In this document: in pieces, positions 1-9,879 of the stretch
How positions within the stretch are numbered: the first letter of the stretch is position 1
Layout: the number at the start of each line of letters is the position of its first letter
Source: Akanthomyces muscarius
Lineage: Eukaryota > Ascomycota > Sordariomycetes > Hypocreales > Cordycipitaceae
NCBI RefSeq assembly: GCF_028009165.1
Contig: NC_079244.1
Coordinates: 4,712,001 to 4,776,000 of the forward strand
Length of the DNA: 64,000 bases
Direction of reading: 5' to 3'
Program-made: the position numbers and the translations under genes
The notes under the pieces: model-generated
Database searches by the model: none
Told to the model about the DNA's origin: nothing
Seen by the model: only the letters and a program-made list of their open reading frames with translations

Positions 1-703
1 GGCGGCGCTGTCGGCGCGGGCCTCGACCTGCGCGGCGGCAGCGCCGCTTCCCAGCAGGTTCTGGACGATCTTGGTGCGGACGTCCTGCAGGAGCGTGGCG
101 ACGGCGGTGCTGGAGACGAAGACGCGGTGCAGCTTGTCGACGAGGTCCTGGCGATCGCTGGTGTCGTTGCCGTCGGCGTCGAGGATGATGCGCACGGGCA
201 GGTTGCTGGACTGGACAACGTCGCGGATGGCCACGTCGAAGCGGTGTATGCCGTTGGTATCGGAGGAGGAGGAGGAGGGGGAAGAGCGTGTGCCGCGGAT
301 CTCGACCCGGGCGCCCATCTTGTCGACGCGGAAGATGTAGGTCGTCGGCTTGGTGTCTTGCTGCTGGTCGCCGTGGGTGTAGACGAAGCCGAGGGAGCCG
401 AAGCCGGCGTTCCAGCAGGCGGGGAGGCGGGGAGCGAGAGATTCACACTCGGCTGGTTGGGAGAATTTCTGTGTAAGTTTCGAGAAAGAGAGAGAGAGAT
501 GTGGAAGAGGGGAAGAGCGTACCTAGTGGTCTGTCCTCGTGGAAGCCGACGAGCTTGAAGCCCAGCGCTGTGAGGTACGAGTGGACGAGCAGGCCGACGG
601 CCTCGTATGAGCTGGCCAGGTCGGACGAGTCGTCGCCTTGCGTGTGCGTGGGCAGGGCCTTGGCCATGCCCTCGAGGACGGCCGTCGTGCTGAGCGCCGA
701 CAT
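1..703 (-). CDS. PI31-like proteasome regulator, 3' end cut by window edge
   Basis: Two exons are visible, 703..523 and 452..1, with a 70-nt intron (GTACGC donor, CCAG acceptor). Joined, they give the first 211 residues in one open frame and the C-terminus lies outside the window. The N-terminal part matches the PI31 N-terminal (FP) domain: a helical start with LGFKLVGFHEDRPL, then the ACWNAGFGSLGFVYTH strand region and a TTYIFRVDKMGARVEI strand pair. PI31/Fub1-type proteins bind the 20S proteasome core through a C-terminal proline-rich, HbYX-like tail, which cannot be seen here. A run of serines follows the fold near residue 115. The start is the first ATG of the conserved domain. Assignment rests on family pattern recognition. 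Confidence 0.75.
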
Positions 704-1345
704 CTTTTTTGAGCGGAGATGTGATGAACTGTGGCGGGGGTTGGAGGAAAGAAGGAGGGGTAAAATCCAGATGGGTCGAGGAGCGCACTGTGAAGTATCG
801 GGAATTGAAAATGCGTTCGTGATCGGGACTAGTGTCGATGGAAGATGGAGGCTTGATGGAGAAGAAACGAGGTGGCGAACCGTTGGCCCTTATAGATGGA
901 GAGACGGAGAGGGAGAGAGAAGGGGGATGGATGCTGATGCTAAGTAGAGCTTCGTCATGGCTTTTGCTGCCTTCTGCCCGCCTCAGCCCTATATGTGGAG
1001 TCGATGCCCGGCCAGACGCGGGGCAGAAGGGCCGCTAACAGGCTTCATGTAGGTATTTAGGCAGCCGGTGTTGGCGTGACGGCCTCGGCTCGGAGTATTT
1101 CTCTTCTTTTATTTCACATCATCTAATGCAACTCTATCTACAATTGGCCTGGCGGCAGCATTTCGGAAAGACTGACCATATAGCGCGCTAGCCTTGTCCT
1201 GCTCATACAGCTCTGCCTCGTGAACCCCGTCCTGCATGTACTCTTGTGGGTACGGTGAGCGGTGCAAGTATGACCCCGCCGTCTGCCACCATGTTGAGTA
1301 TATGGACTCTGATCTAGCATCAATTGGTCTGTTGGCCTCAGTGCC
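704..1345. other. Intergenic, tail-side of the kinase-fold gene and promoter of the PI31 gene
   Basis: No coding potential is recognisable. The purine-rich stretch at about 890-935 (repeated GAGA) lies in the presumed promoter of the minus-strand PI31 gene. Confidence 0.5.
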
Positions 1346-2634
1346 TCAGTAACCCCAGTGCTCCAAGTAGGCTTCGATCCGCTTCCGCGACTTGGCCACC
1401 CATCCCTGGATCTGCTCCGCGGACTGGCCCTCGTAGAACCGCGGCAGCAGCCAGTGGAACGTCATCAGCTCCTGCGCGAACCACCACACGTTTGAGACGT
1501 CGTCGGCTCCCTCCACGCTGCAGGGTCGCCGGGCGCCTTGCGCGGCCAGGGCGTCATTCCACGCTTTGCCAATCGCAAACCGCGCATCCACTGGGCGAGG
1601 GCCGACGAAGCCGTTGAGCACCAGGTCGCGCAGACCGTCCTCGGGCTCCGCGACGCCGAGCAGAATACCCTGAAATTCGGGAAACGAGTAGAGAAACTCG
1701 GTGATGGTGCTGCCGACGTGGCCAAAGTCAAAGTCCACGACGGCGACGAGGCGGTTTGAGGGCCAGTCGAAGAGAAGATTGGGCAGAGCTTGCTTTGTTA
1801 GTCCTACCGGTGGTCTTGTTTGGGGCATGGAATCAACACACTCAAATCGCCGTGAACTAGCGTCGGCTTGTGTTCAGGCACGTTGGACAGGATCTTGCCA
1901 AGCCCGTTTGCGACAAACGCATCGATTCGCTCTCGAAGGCCAGGCGTGTCCCTCCAGCCGTTGAGGGCTGCGACACTTTCGCTCTGCGCCAGCTGCCACT
2001 CCAGCGTTGCCTGCAAATACTCGGCATATGTCGCAAAGGGCCCTCCTGTGCGGAAGATGATTTTAGTGGTCGACATGTTTCCGGCGTCATCAAACGTGAG
2101 GCCGCCGTACCCATCAACGGGCAGTTGATAGTCTTGCAAGGCCTTGGCCACGGCGGCTAGCTGCTTGCAGACAAAGGCAACGTCTGGCTCGCTCAACGCG
2201 CGCAGATCATTATGCGATAGTTGCTCGCCGTGCTTGAACTCTTGGAGAATGTAGCCCAAGTCGCTTGCGTCTGCCCAATCGAAGACGCGGGGGACCAGCA
2301 AAGGATCAACATGTTCAAGAGCCTTTCGTGCCAGTGTAAGACACGAAACCTCGTTGCGGATCCGGACGGAGTCCTCGACGTTGTTGTCGCCCTTGGCGAT
2401 GCGCATCACCAGGCGCGAAGTGCCAGCAGGAACTGCTACGGTCAGCGGCTTGGGGTTCTGGCATGTCTTCTCCGACTCGCTGGCTTTGGAAAGGCTGATC
2501 ATGTATACATGGTTGTTTGTGGCCACGATGTTCTTCTCAATGGTGAAGTCGTGTGCCGCAACACCAAGCACATCGGCCATGGCTTTGTCAATCAAAGAGT
2601 GATGGGCGTCTTGCTGAACCTGGGATGTCATCAT
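1346..2634 (-). CDS. APH family (aminoglycoside/choline kinase-fold) phosphotransferase
   Basis: Exons are 2634..1842 and 1788..1346, giving 411 residues. The 53-nt intron (GTGTGT donor, CAAG acceptor) falls inside the catalytic loop. Among the possible acceptors only this pairing gives a correct HxDxxxxN Brenner motif (HGDLTLPN), and the metal-binding VVDFDFGH follows about 20 residues later. The N-terminal lobe carries the TSRLVMRIAKG strand and a probable helix C. The fold phosphorylates small hydroxyl substrates or fructosamines. Fungal expansions of PF01636 are mostly uncharacterised, so the substrate cannot be named and an antibiotic-resistance role should not be assumed. A TATAAATA element lies about 138 nt upstream. 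Confidence 0.85.
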
Positions 2635-2995
2635 GCCAGTCAGTTTTTGCGAGTGGACGAGATTTCTGTCTTGCTGATCTGCTTGCAGGCCGGGAGATTC
2701 TAAACTGTCGACGGAGGTTCCAATGATTATTTTGCAAATCTACGAGGTGCGCAATACAGAGTCGAGCACGTTATTTATATCAGTAAAGGTCCAGCCAGCT
2801 ACACTCAACTGGCCGTCTAGAACAGGATATAAGATGCTCTTGGACACGGTACGGGCACAAGTGCCCGCATTCACCCCCCGACCAGCTAAAACTGTTAGTG
2901 CGCACACTAACAGCGCCACTACTTGGCTATCTTATTTTAACGACATGTCACCACGAATTGTGCTAAATCTCACCAGCCGAGTCGGCGAGAGCTAG
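2635..2995. other. Intergenic, promoter of the APH-family gene
   Basis: AT-rich and non-coding. It holds a TATA element and nothing else that I recognise. Confidence 0.5.
2772..2779 (-). promoter_or_regulatory. TATA-like element of the APH-family gene
   Basis: TATAAATA on the minus strand, about 138 nt upstream of the start codon at 2634. The position is plausible but function is inferred. Confidence 0.4.
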
Positions 2996-4868
2996 TTAAT
3001 ATCGACTGAAATAATCTCGCCCGGTCTGCCTCTCTCCATGCATCGCACCATGCACAAAACAGTAGCCTCGGACCCGAAAGCCACGTTCACCATCCGGCCG
3101 CAGCACTAGAGGATACGTGCATCCAAGTGGAACAAATACACCATCGCCTGGGGCGACAGGGGCAATGCAGCATCCCATGCTCCTGTCGTGCATGACGAAG
3201 AAGCTCGACTCTGGATACTCGAAATCCCACACCGGCTTTCCAAACACAGTGCCATCGCCTTGCTCGTCGGGGCCTGAGAAAGATGATCCCGTGTACTTTG
3301 CAGAGTCCTCGACGCCAAGGACCGACTTCAAGTATGCGACAAAGTTCCTCGCCAATTTCGCTTCCTCTGCCGGCTTACAAGCCTCGTCTTGTCCATAGCA
3401 GAGTGACGTCGCGCAAGCAGTCAGCGTGTCCTCGGACAGTGGAAAGCCGTTATCCTGGCTCTCGGCGACTAGACAAAGAATTTTCTGCCAAGTGGACGCC
3501 AGATCCAGATCGAGTTCGCCGGATGCCGGTGGTCCGCCGCGGAACACCGTCTCCCGGTAGGTCGATGCGGACCGCACCCCCCCTAGAAAAGAGCCCTTCA
3601 GTGACAGGTTGAAATTTTCTCTGTCCACGGCCCAGTGCGCTTCAAAGTCTCCTGCCGGCCTCCAAGGCATGGGGCTGCCGAACCGAACGGGGTTCCGTAA
3701 CAGCATGGCCTCGTCCCAAAACGGGATCCAGGAAGGGCGGCCCTCGACGGCCGAAACGTACAGCAGGGCATTCGTGTTCTTGTAGTTGAGCAGAGACGCC
3801 TCCACCACATCCCGGTATGTTTGAAGCGTGGCCTAGCTGTAATCAGGATCGAGAAGCGCGCCGCCCGCGCGGCAGTTCATCATCTCCCGCAGTCCATACA
3901 CCACGTCCCGCGCGTCGGAGGCGACAAAGTTGGACGCGAGATACAGTATGTGCAGCCAGTTGCTGGCCGAGCGCAGCTCAGACGGCGCCGTCGACGCCCA
4001 GTAGCAAAAGGTGCTGCCAAAGTCGCCGCATTTGCGGGCAAAGGTGGACTCGAGCACCATGTACCCGGCGACGAGCTCCATAGCCTCCCACGAGATGACA
4101 TGTCTTCCACAAAATGTTGGCCGGCTACGGTTGGCGTTGATCTCCTGGATGAACCATACGTGCGTAAAGTAGGGGTGCCTGTAGAGCCAGAGCACCGCAT
4201 CCCACATGTCGCGCGGGACGACGCTGCACTCGCTCGGCAGAGCCAGACGGTGGCGGTTCTCGAATAGCACCGTGTGATAGATTTACTCCACGGCTGACAG
4301 ACCTTCTAGAGAGATGTCGAGCTGCTGGCATATAAGCTCTGCGACTTGCTGCACAGAGCGGACAGCGAGCGCCGCTTGTCCGGCGTCGTTGTCGGGCCCG
4401 AGCCAGATCAGCACCGAGGTTGCCTTTTCGAAAATGCGGCGCATCTGTCGAACCTGCGCGCCGCGCTCAGGGATATCATTCTGATTCGTGCTATTTACAG
4501 AAGGGAGGCGTGTCGGGTTCGTGAGAGATGCACATTATTGAGATGGAGAAGAGATCAATTACCAAATTGCATCAACCCATATGTATCGTGGCATCTCTTC
4601 GTGTCGCAAGTGAAGCAGCGCACTGTGAAGATTTTTGGTCACTCCGAGTATCCTATCGTGCACTAATATCAGGTCTTTGGGGGTCGGATCCCCCGCAAGC
4701 GTAGGATATGGCCTCGTACTGGCACCCGTCGGACCACTGGACTTCTTCCAATGTGCATTGGACTGGCGCATAACCATGTCCAGGCAGAAGCTTTGCGATG
4801 TGAAAGGATATTGCATGTCGCAGAGCAGAGTATTCATATGGCCCGGGAGCTTCTTGTACTGTCTCCAT
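2996..4868 (-). pseudogene. Heterokaryon-incompatibility (HET) domain protein, decayed
   Basis: The whole HET architecture is present but in pieces. From the start at 4868 the frame runs through YEYSALRH and QYEAISYACG. It is then broken by a one-base shift in a run of five G (plus-strand 4690..4694) and continues in the next frame as DPTPKDLILVHDRILGVTKN and PRYIWVDAI. A normal family intron (4562..4491) splits the conserved DAIC-INQ site, here DAIC-TNQ, and leads into ERGAQVRQMRRIFEKA and LIWLGPDN. The frame then hits an in-frame TAA at 4283..4285 and, after WFIQEINA, an in-frame TAG at 3833..3835. The C-terminal half resumes with TYRDVVEASLLNY and ends with the family's GYCFVHGAMHGE tail. 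No plausible intron removes the three lesions, so this is a pseudogene. Intact HET proteins trigger non-self recognition and cell death. Confidence 0.88.
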
Positions 4869-5377
4869 GGAATCAGTTGTCTTGCCGATACGCTCGCTGG
4901 ATGCGATGAACGATAATGGAGCCTGGCCGCCCCCGCATTGCTAGCTGAGTATAAAAGCTGAATAATTGGACTGGACTTTTACATCTACCAATCGTGACTT
5001 GCAGGAGACAGGGCTGCGAGGCAATGCAGGGTGGCGTTGGTAGAGCCGTTCCATATGAAACGGGCATACAAAGCAGCCGAGTGATCTACCGAAAGAGATA
5101 TCTTTCCTTTGTGCTAAAAAAAAGAAGAAAACAACCATTCGAGCTCACAAAATCTTCTGCACAAGACCGTAAAGTTTTTCTGAGCGACGTGGGATCGGAG
5201 CAAGGTCGTCGTACAAATGTTCTCTTACACGCCCTGGCTGGCACATGGGTCTGTCTGTTGAGACACGGCGTCGTTGCCCCTCACGTTGACCACCTACAAA
5301 CACCCGCCACTCGTACGGCACCGAAGCACACTATAGCCTGCGATTCCGCGACGTAAACAGTTCCCGACGAAGAAAAT
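4869..5377. other. Intergenic between HET pseudogene and NIF3-like gene
   Basis: A divergent promoter region. It has short A-runs near 5118-5132 and no recognisable gene. Confidence 0.45.
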
Positions 5378-5792
5378 ATGGCATCTCCAGCAGTGCCTCG
5401 ATTCAGCTTCATCTTCCACGCGCCGCTCGCTGCCGTGGACGCTTGCAAGGCCGCCATCTTCAAGGCGGGCGCGGGGCGCTATCCGGGTCCGGGAAGCTAC
5501 ACCGAGTGCTGCTGGTCCATCAAGGGAACTGGCCAGTTTCGACCGGGAGCGACGGCGAATCCCAACATTGGGTCTGTTGGTGCTTTGGAGCATGTGGAAG
5601 AGGTCCGCGTCGAGACGCTTTGCGTCGGCGAGGATGTTGCGCGACGCGCAGTGGCCGCGCTGAAAGAGTAGGTACACGATTTGTTTCCCTGTCCAGAAAA
5701 GAGAGAGAAAAAATATACTAATTTTTGCAACATTCAGAGCCCACCCATATGAAGAACCTTCATACAAGGTAATTCGGTTGGAAGATTTCTAA
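5378..5792 (+). CDS. Stand-alone NIF3/YqfO C-terminal-type (CutA-like) domain protein
   Basis: Exons 5378..5667 and 5738..5792 flank a 70-nt intron (GTAGGT...CAG) and encode 114 residues. Almost the whole protein is one small domain. It carries FIFHAPLAAVDACKAAIFKAGAGR, TECCWSIKGTGQFRPG, the NPNIGSVGALEHVEEVRVET segment, and AHPYEEPSY near the end, which is completed across the intron. These are hallmarks of the PII/CutA-like insert of bacterial YqfO/NIF3 proteins. In bacteria that insert sits inside a dimetal NIF3 protein; here it is alone with no dimetal core. Its biochemical role is unknown; nucleotide or metal sensing is only an inference from the fold. The clean splice that restores HPYEEP strongly supports the model. 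Confidence 0.88.
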
Positions 5793-6183
5793 ATTTTGTG
5801 ATTTTTGCCTCAACTGCACAGTGCTCAACCAACAATACCTAAACATCATGGTGCTGGGGAAGTAGCCACCAGATGGGTTGTGCAGAAATAGATACATTCG
5901 CAGAGAAAAACACTGTCAAAAGCGATTATTCTCTTTTAAAGATGTAGACTCGTATTTCTTGAATTATCCTACTTTATTTTGTAATGTCTCGGTTGTGTGC
6001 CGGCCGGGCGTCTGCACGTGCGCTAGCATCACCACTTTGGCGGAGCTCATTCACGACCAGCGTACAACACCGTTTGCGCCTCGAACACTGTCAAGCCACT
6101 TTTCAGAACCTCATTCCAGCCCTTCCGATAGCTACGAGGGGAGACAAGACCCTCTACGATGACGAATTCTAATTCATAGAACA
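5793..6183. other. Intergenic, promoter of the Rev7 gene
   Basis: AT-rich at 5800-5980. Nothing coding is recognisable. Confidence 0.45.
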
Positions 6184-7005
6184 ATGACTTCATCCATCAC
6201 CGCAGACCAGGCCGGACGCCTCCTCTCGTCCTTTTCCAGCTTCCTCACCGTCGCCATCCACTCACTGCTCTTCCACCGCGCCCTCTACCCGGCGCGCAGC
6301 TTCCTCACCACGCGCGCGTACACCCTGCCCGTGCACCAGTCGCGCCACCCGGGCGTCTGCACCTGGGTCACCGATGCGGTGGCGGCCGTCGCGGCGCAGA
6401 TCAGGAGCGGCGCCGCGCGCGCCGTCGTGCTCGCCATCCACGCGCCCCAGTCGATGACGGTGCTCGAGCGCTGGGTGTTTGATCTGCAGTCCTTTCCGGC
6501 CTCGTGGGGTGATGCCGTCGGAGATGGCGGCCGCGGCGGCGACGGCGCGCCGGTGGTTGATGCTCTGGGCGTCGGGCCCTCTGCAGCGTCGGGGGCCGCG
6601 GCGGCGGGAGGGCTGGCGGAGACGTCGGTCGAAGGCGAGGACGAGGTCAACTGGACAGATGTGAATGAGGGTCTACGGGGGGCTTTGCGCAGAATTGCCT
6701 ATGCAGGGGAGAAGAGCCCGCCGCTGCCTGAGAATTGCACCTTTACGCTCGCAGTCGAGCTGCGCGACGAGTCGGAGGCACCGATTGGGGTATGTGGCTC
6801 GGAGTTCTTGTTTGGATGGGCCGTCTTTTGTACTGACGCTGTTTAGCATCCCCAGGCCTGGATTCCAGCACAGGCAAAAGTGAACGGCGTCCCTGGGCCA
6901 CGAGACATGAATACTGCGCCGATTCGCTCGGTGAGAGCCGGGCCGCTCTTTTTCGAGTGCTGGCTCGAGAAAAAGACGGAGGCGCAGGAATCACAGGATT
7001 CATGA
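6184..7005 (+). CDS. REV7: HORMA-domain protein Rev7/Mad2B, DNA polymerase zeta accessory subunit
   Basis: Exons 6184..6789 and 6847..7005 with a 57-nt intron (GTATGT...TTTAG) give 254 residues. The HORMA core shows LSSFSSFLTVAIHSLLFHR, LYPARSFLTTRAYTLPVHQS, the VLERWVFDL strand and ENCTFTLAVELRDESEAPIG. The C-terminal exon holds the safety-belt end (IRSVRAGPLFFECWLEKK). Rev7 bridges Rev3 and Rev1 in translesion synthesis and also serves in checkpoint and repair complexes in the nucleus. A glycine/alanine-rich, GC-rich insert sits at about residues 112-150 and is probably a disordered loop. The alternative HORMA protein Mad2 is less likely because of length and the VLERWVFDL pattern. Confidence 0.87.
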
Positions 7006-8692
7006 TTTACATGTGCGTCAATCTGTCGACAACATATCTTTCTGTGCTCGTCGGTGGTCGCTGCTCTCAGACCTGTCGGAAACATGGTTGTGCAAGAGGA
7101 GTGCGCTTGCAAGGCTCGGAAGCTTGTCATGCAAAGGATGCAACCAGTCTTGGTCGCATTCCTGCACGAGCTCGAAAAAAGTGCACCATCGACCGTTCCT
7201 GTCAGAACCATAACTAAAGACGCGTCAAAAAAGTCTCCGGTTGAGACACGCTTCACTGATCGACAGGCACACGTCCGCGCCGCATATTGATCCATTAACG
7301 GGAAACTACCTTTTACCAGTATATTTTACAAGGCACCAGAAGATCCTCGGCAACAACAACTTGGCTTCGGCAGTGATGTCTAGCGACGGTCGCAGTGGCT
7401 GTACGTCTGCGCGGATTCAGCCCGTGGCTGGCACTGTTGTCAGCGGGAACGGTTCTAGACCATTTGCCGGCAATAGAAATTTTACTATAAACGATGTCGG
7501 TCCAACTTGCAAGGCTCTTTTCCTCTCATTCGCATAAGCACAAGTGCGGTAGGTGATTCGATAATCTAGACCGATTTGTGCCATGTGTATGGACAAGCGC
7601 TTACACGCTCCCCACAGCATTTCGGCAGGATCCGATTTAGGTTAACCATTCATGCGCATGTATATTTCCAGGGCGCCACGGCGCAAAGGAAGCAAATCGG
7701 CGGTGATTCAGCTGAAGAGAATGTTTCCGCTGGATCCATGCAAGGCTGAAGCAGATGTGCATGCCCAAGAAACCGAGGGCGGCCACAGTTGTAGGTGCGC
7801 CTCTAGGTGGGCTTGCTCGAGGGATCAGTTGCTGCAGGGGTAGCGAATCCTTCGGTTGGTCAATGTGGGCTAAATTTGGCTCTGCTCTTCGAAGAGGGAC
7901 CAAAATGCTTACAATCTCCAGGAGCACTACTTTGAAGAAGCGCTGCATAGTTACCGAGAATCTGGTGGGTGTATTCCCTGCAGCCCATGTGCAGCGAAAC
8001 AAGACGCCAAAGACGGCCAGCACCACTAGATTTAAAGGCAAGGCACAGTGAGGTTTCAATAAAGTATACCATGGCTGCGCTAGAGTCTTTTCAAGCATTC
8101 TACGTGCAATCAGTACATCTTCTTCGCCGACATGAGCACCGCGCTCCACCGGAAGTAAGCCAACGGCCCCTGGCCATCGCGTCCACCCGCATCACCAGCG
8201 ACTTGCACCGACGGCTTGGCGATGCAGTCAGCCAATATTTCCGCGGTGTTGCAGCCATTGTAGAAAATCTAGACAGTACGGAGACATTACTATCCTTCTA
8301 AATACCAGGCTCAGACGACTAGCACCTCCGTAAAGAGTGTGCAGCTAGAGTGGCTAGGCATAATTTTCACGATGGATGAGATGGGAATCCTCCGGAGACA
8401 TTGAGACGCTGAGGCATGCAGATAGCAACCGCCTTTTGCCTCCGGGGTTTCCGATTACAGACTCCCTAGCTATGCGTGAGAAGAAAATGGGCCGGTGCAG
8501 TTTTGGGGAATAAGATGGAGTTTGCACTCTTGGAACCAGCAGAGTCTAGACCAGGACCAAGAGATATAAAAGGTCAGCCCATCTCATGAAAGACCCAAGA
8601 AACTTGCATCAGCACCAGCCCCAACAATCTCACAGCCAGTCCAAACGTTGCCCAGCTGTTAAGCTCTCCTCACCAGAGCCACTTCCCTCAAG
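7006..8692. other. 1.7-kb intergenic, no supported gene
   Basis: A 170-codon minus-strand open frame at 7637..8149 has one hydrophobic stretch (LNLVVLAVFGVLF) but matches no family I know and has no clear partner exon. The right end is the promoter of the secreted-protein gene. Confidence 0.4.
8565..8572 (+). promoter_or_regulatory. TATA box of the secreted-protein gene
   Basis: TATAAAAG, about 120 nt upstream of the ATG at 8693, in a pyrimidine/adenine context. A strong TATA fits an inducible or abundantly expressed secreted protein. Confidence 0.55.
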
Positions 8693-9570
8693 ATGCGCGC
8701 CTTTGCTGCCATTGCTGCCGTTGCAGCCCTCGTTGGCTTCACCAACGCCGATCTCACCCACTCCGAGATGTAAGCCACGCCTCGCAGACCAAGCCCACAG
8801 CTCAATCCGCACCAATCACTAACACATTCCGCCCGCCACCTCCCAGGGCCAACGACACCTCGGTCAGCACCCTCGCCGCCGGCGGCTTCTCCTGCGCCAA
8901 GCTCAAGCCGCACCTCAACAAGGCCGACTGCGAGTACATGTCCAAGATTGGCATCCGCGGGCAGGGCGAAAACGCGCTCTCGCCCAACGGCAAGGCCTGG
9001 ATCGGCACCCAGGGGCCCTACACCTTCAAGTTCACCAACAACGCCATCCACCCGGCCGCGCGCCCCGTCACGCTCATCCTCTGGACGTGGCAGAACGCGC
9101 AGGACTACCAGGCCATGTGCGTCAACGTGCGCGCGCCCAAGATCAGCGTCTCCCTGCCGCGCCCCGGCGACTCCATCACCATCTCGCTCGCCGCCGGCGT
9201 CACCGGCGCGTTCGCCTCGCTCGACGGCCACGAGACGCGCCTCAACAACGTCGGCCAGGTGGACAACACCTGGGGCGAGTTCAACACGGGCAGCTACGCC
9301 ACGTTTGACGTCTCGCGCGAGGTCAACAGCAAGGGCCACGCCATGGACATTCGCGGCAGCAACGGCTGCGTGTCCAACCTGGTGACGTGCGTCTTCAAGT
9401 GCAAGGACGCCAACGCGAGGACGTGCGGCGCCGCGGGCTCGTACCACCTCGTCAACTGCGGCGGCAAGAACCCCGGCGCGCACACGGACAATGGCGGCGC
9501 CGACGGTGGCTGCGGCGGCTGGGGCAGCGGCCGCAAGCATCTCGATGTTCTCCTCCGCTGGGCCAAATAA
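8693..9570 (+). CDS. Small secreted protein, Asp f 4-like family
   Basis: Exons 8693..8769 and 8847..9570 with a 77-nt intron (GTAAGC...CCCAG) give 266 residues. The first exon is a signal peptide (MRAFAAIAAVAALVGFTNA). The mature part has WIGTQGPYTFKFTNNA, LILWTWQNAQDYQAMCVNV, ISVSLPRPGDSITISLA and NTWGEFNTGSYATFDVSREV, and a cysteine-rich end (NGCVSNLVTCVFKC, TCGAAG, LVNCGG, GGCGGW). This pattern resembles the widespread fungal secreted family typified by the Aspergillus allergen Asp f 4. The molecular function of that family is unknown. Codon use is strongly C/G-ending, which suggests high expression. A TATA box lies upstream. The family name is from memory and should be treated as likely, not certain. 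Confidence 0.8.
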
Positions 9571-9879
9571 AGCCAAAAAAAAAAAAAGGCGACCTTGCGG
9601 CGACCGTCGTCGTCTTGCAGCTTTTGCACGCCCTTCACGGAACGACATGGCCAAACACGTATATAACCGGTACAGATTTTTGTACATAGTCTGCAGCTAC
9701 GCTCTGTCCCTCTCTCCTTCTATAGTACATATACATATACTCGTTCTTGTCATGTCCATGCTCTTTCCAAGTACAGTCTTTTTTTCTTCCCGACGTACCT
9801 CGACCAAATCAATCATATATCATTGTACCCAGCGTAAATACACATGCTCCTTAAATAATAGAGAGAAAACAAAACCAGT
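9571..9879. other. Convergent 3' region
   Basis: Short tail-to-tail spacer with an A-run just after the stop at 9570 and AT-rich 3'-UTR-like sequence on both sides. Confidence 0.5.

Noticed and set aside
1346..2634. Aminoglycoside resistance gene
   Set aside because: The APH fold is shared by many fungal kinases of small metabolites; nothing points to an antibiotic substrate.
4249..4300. Intron that would remove the HET TAA stop
   Set aside because: The only GT donor nearby (GTCTGT) is weak and would change the frame of the downstream WFIQEI segment.
7637..8149. 170-codon minus-strand ORF with a hydrophobic stretch
   Set aside because: No family resemblance, no supporting splice partner and overlapping equally long frames in other phases; kept as intergenic.
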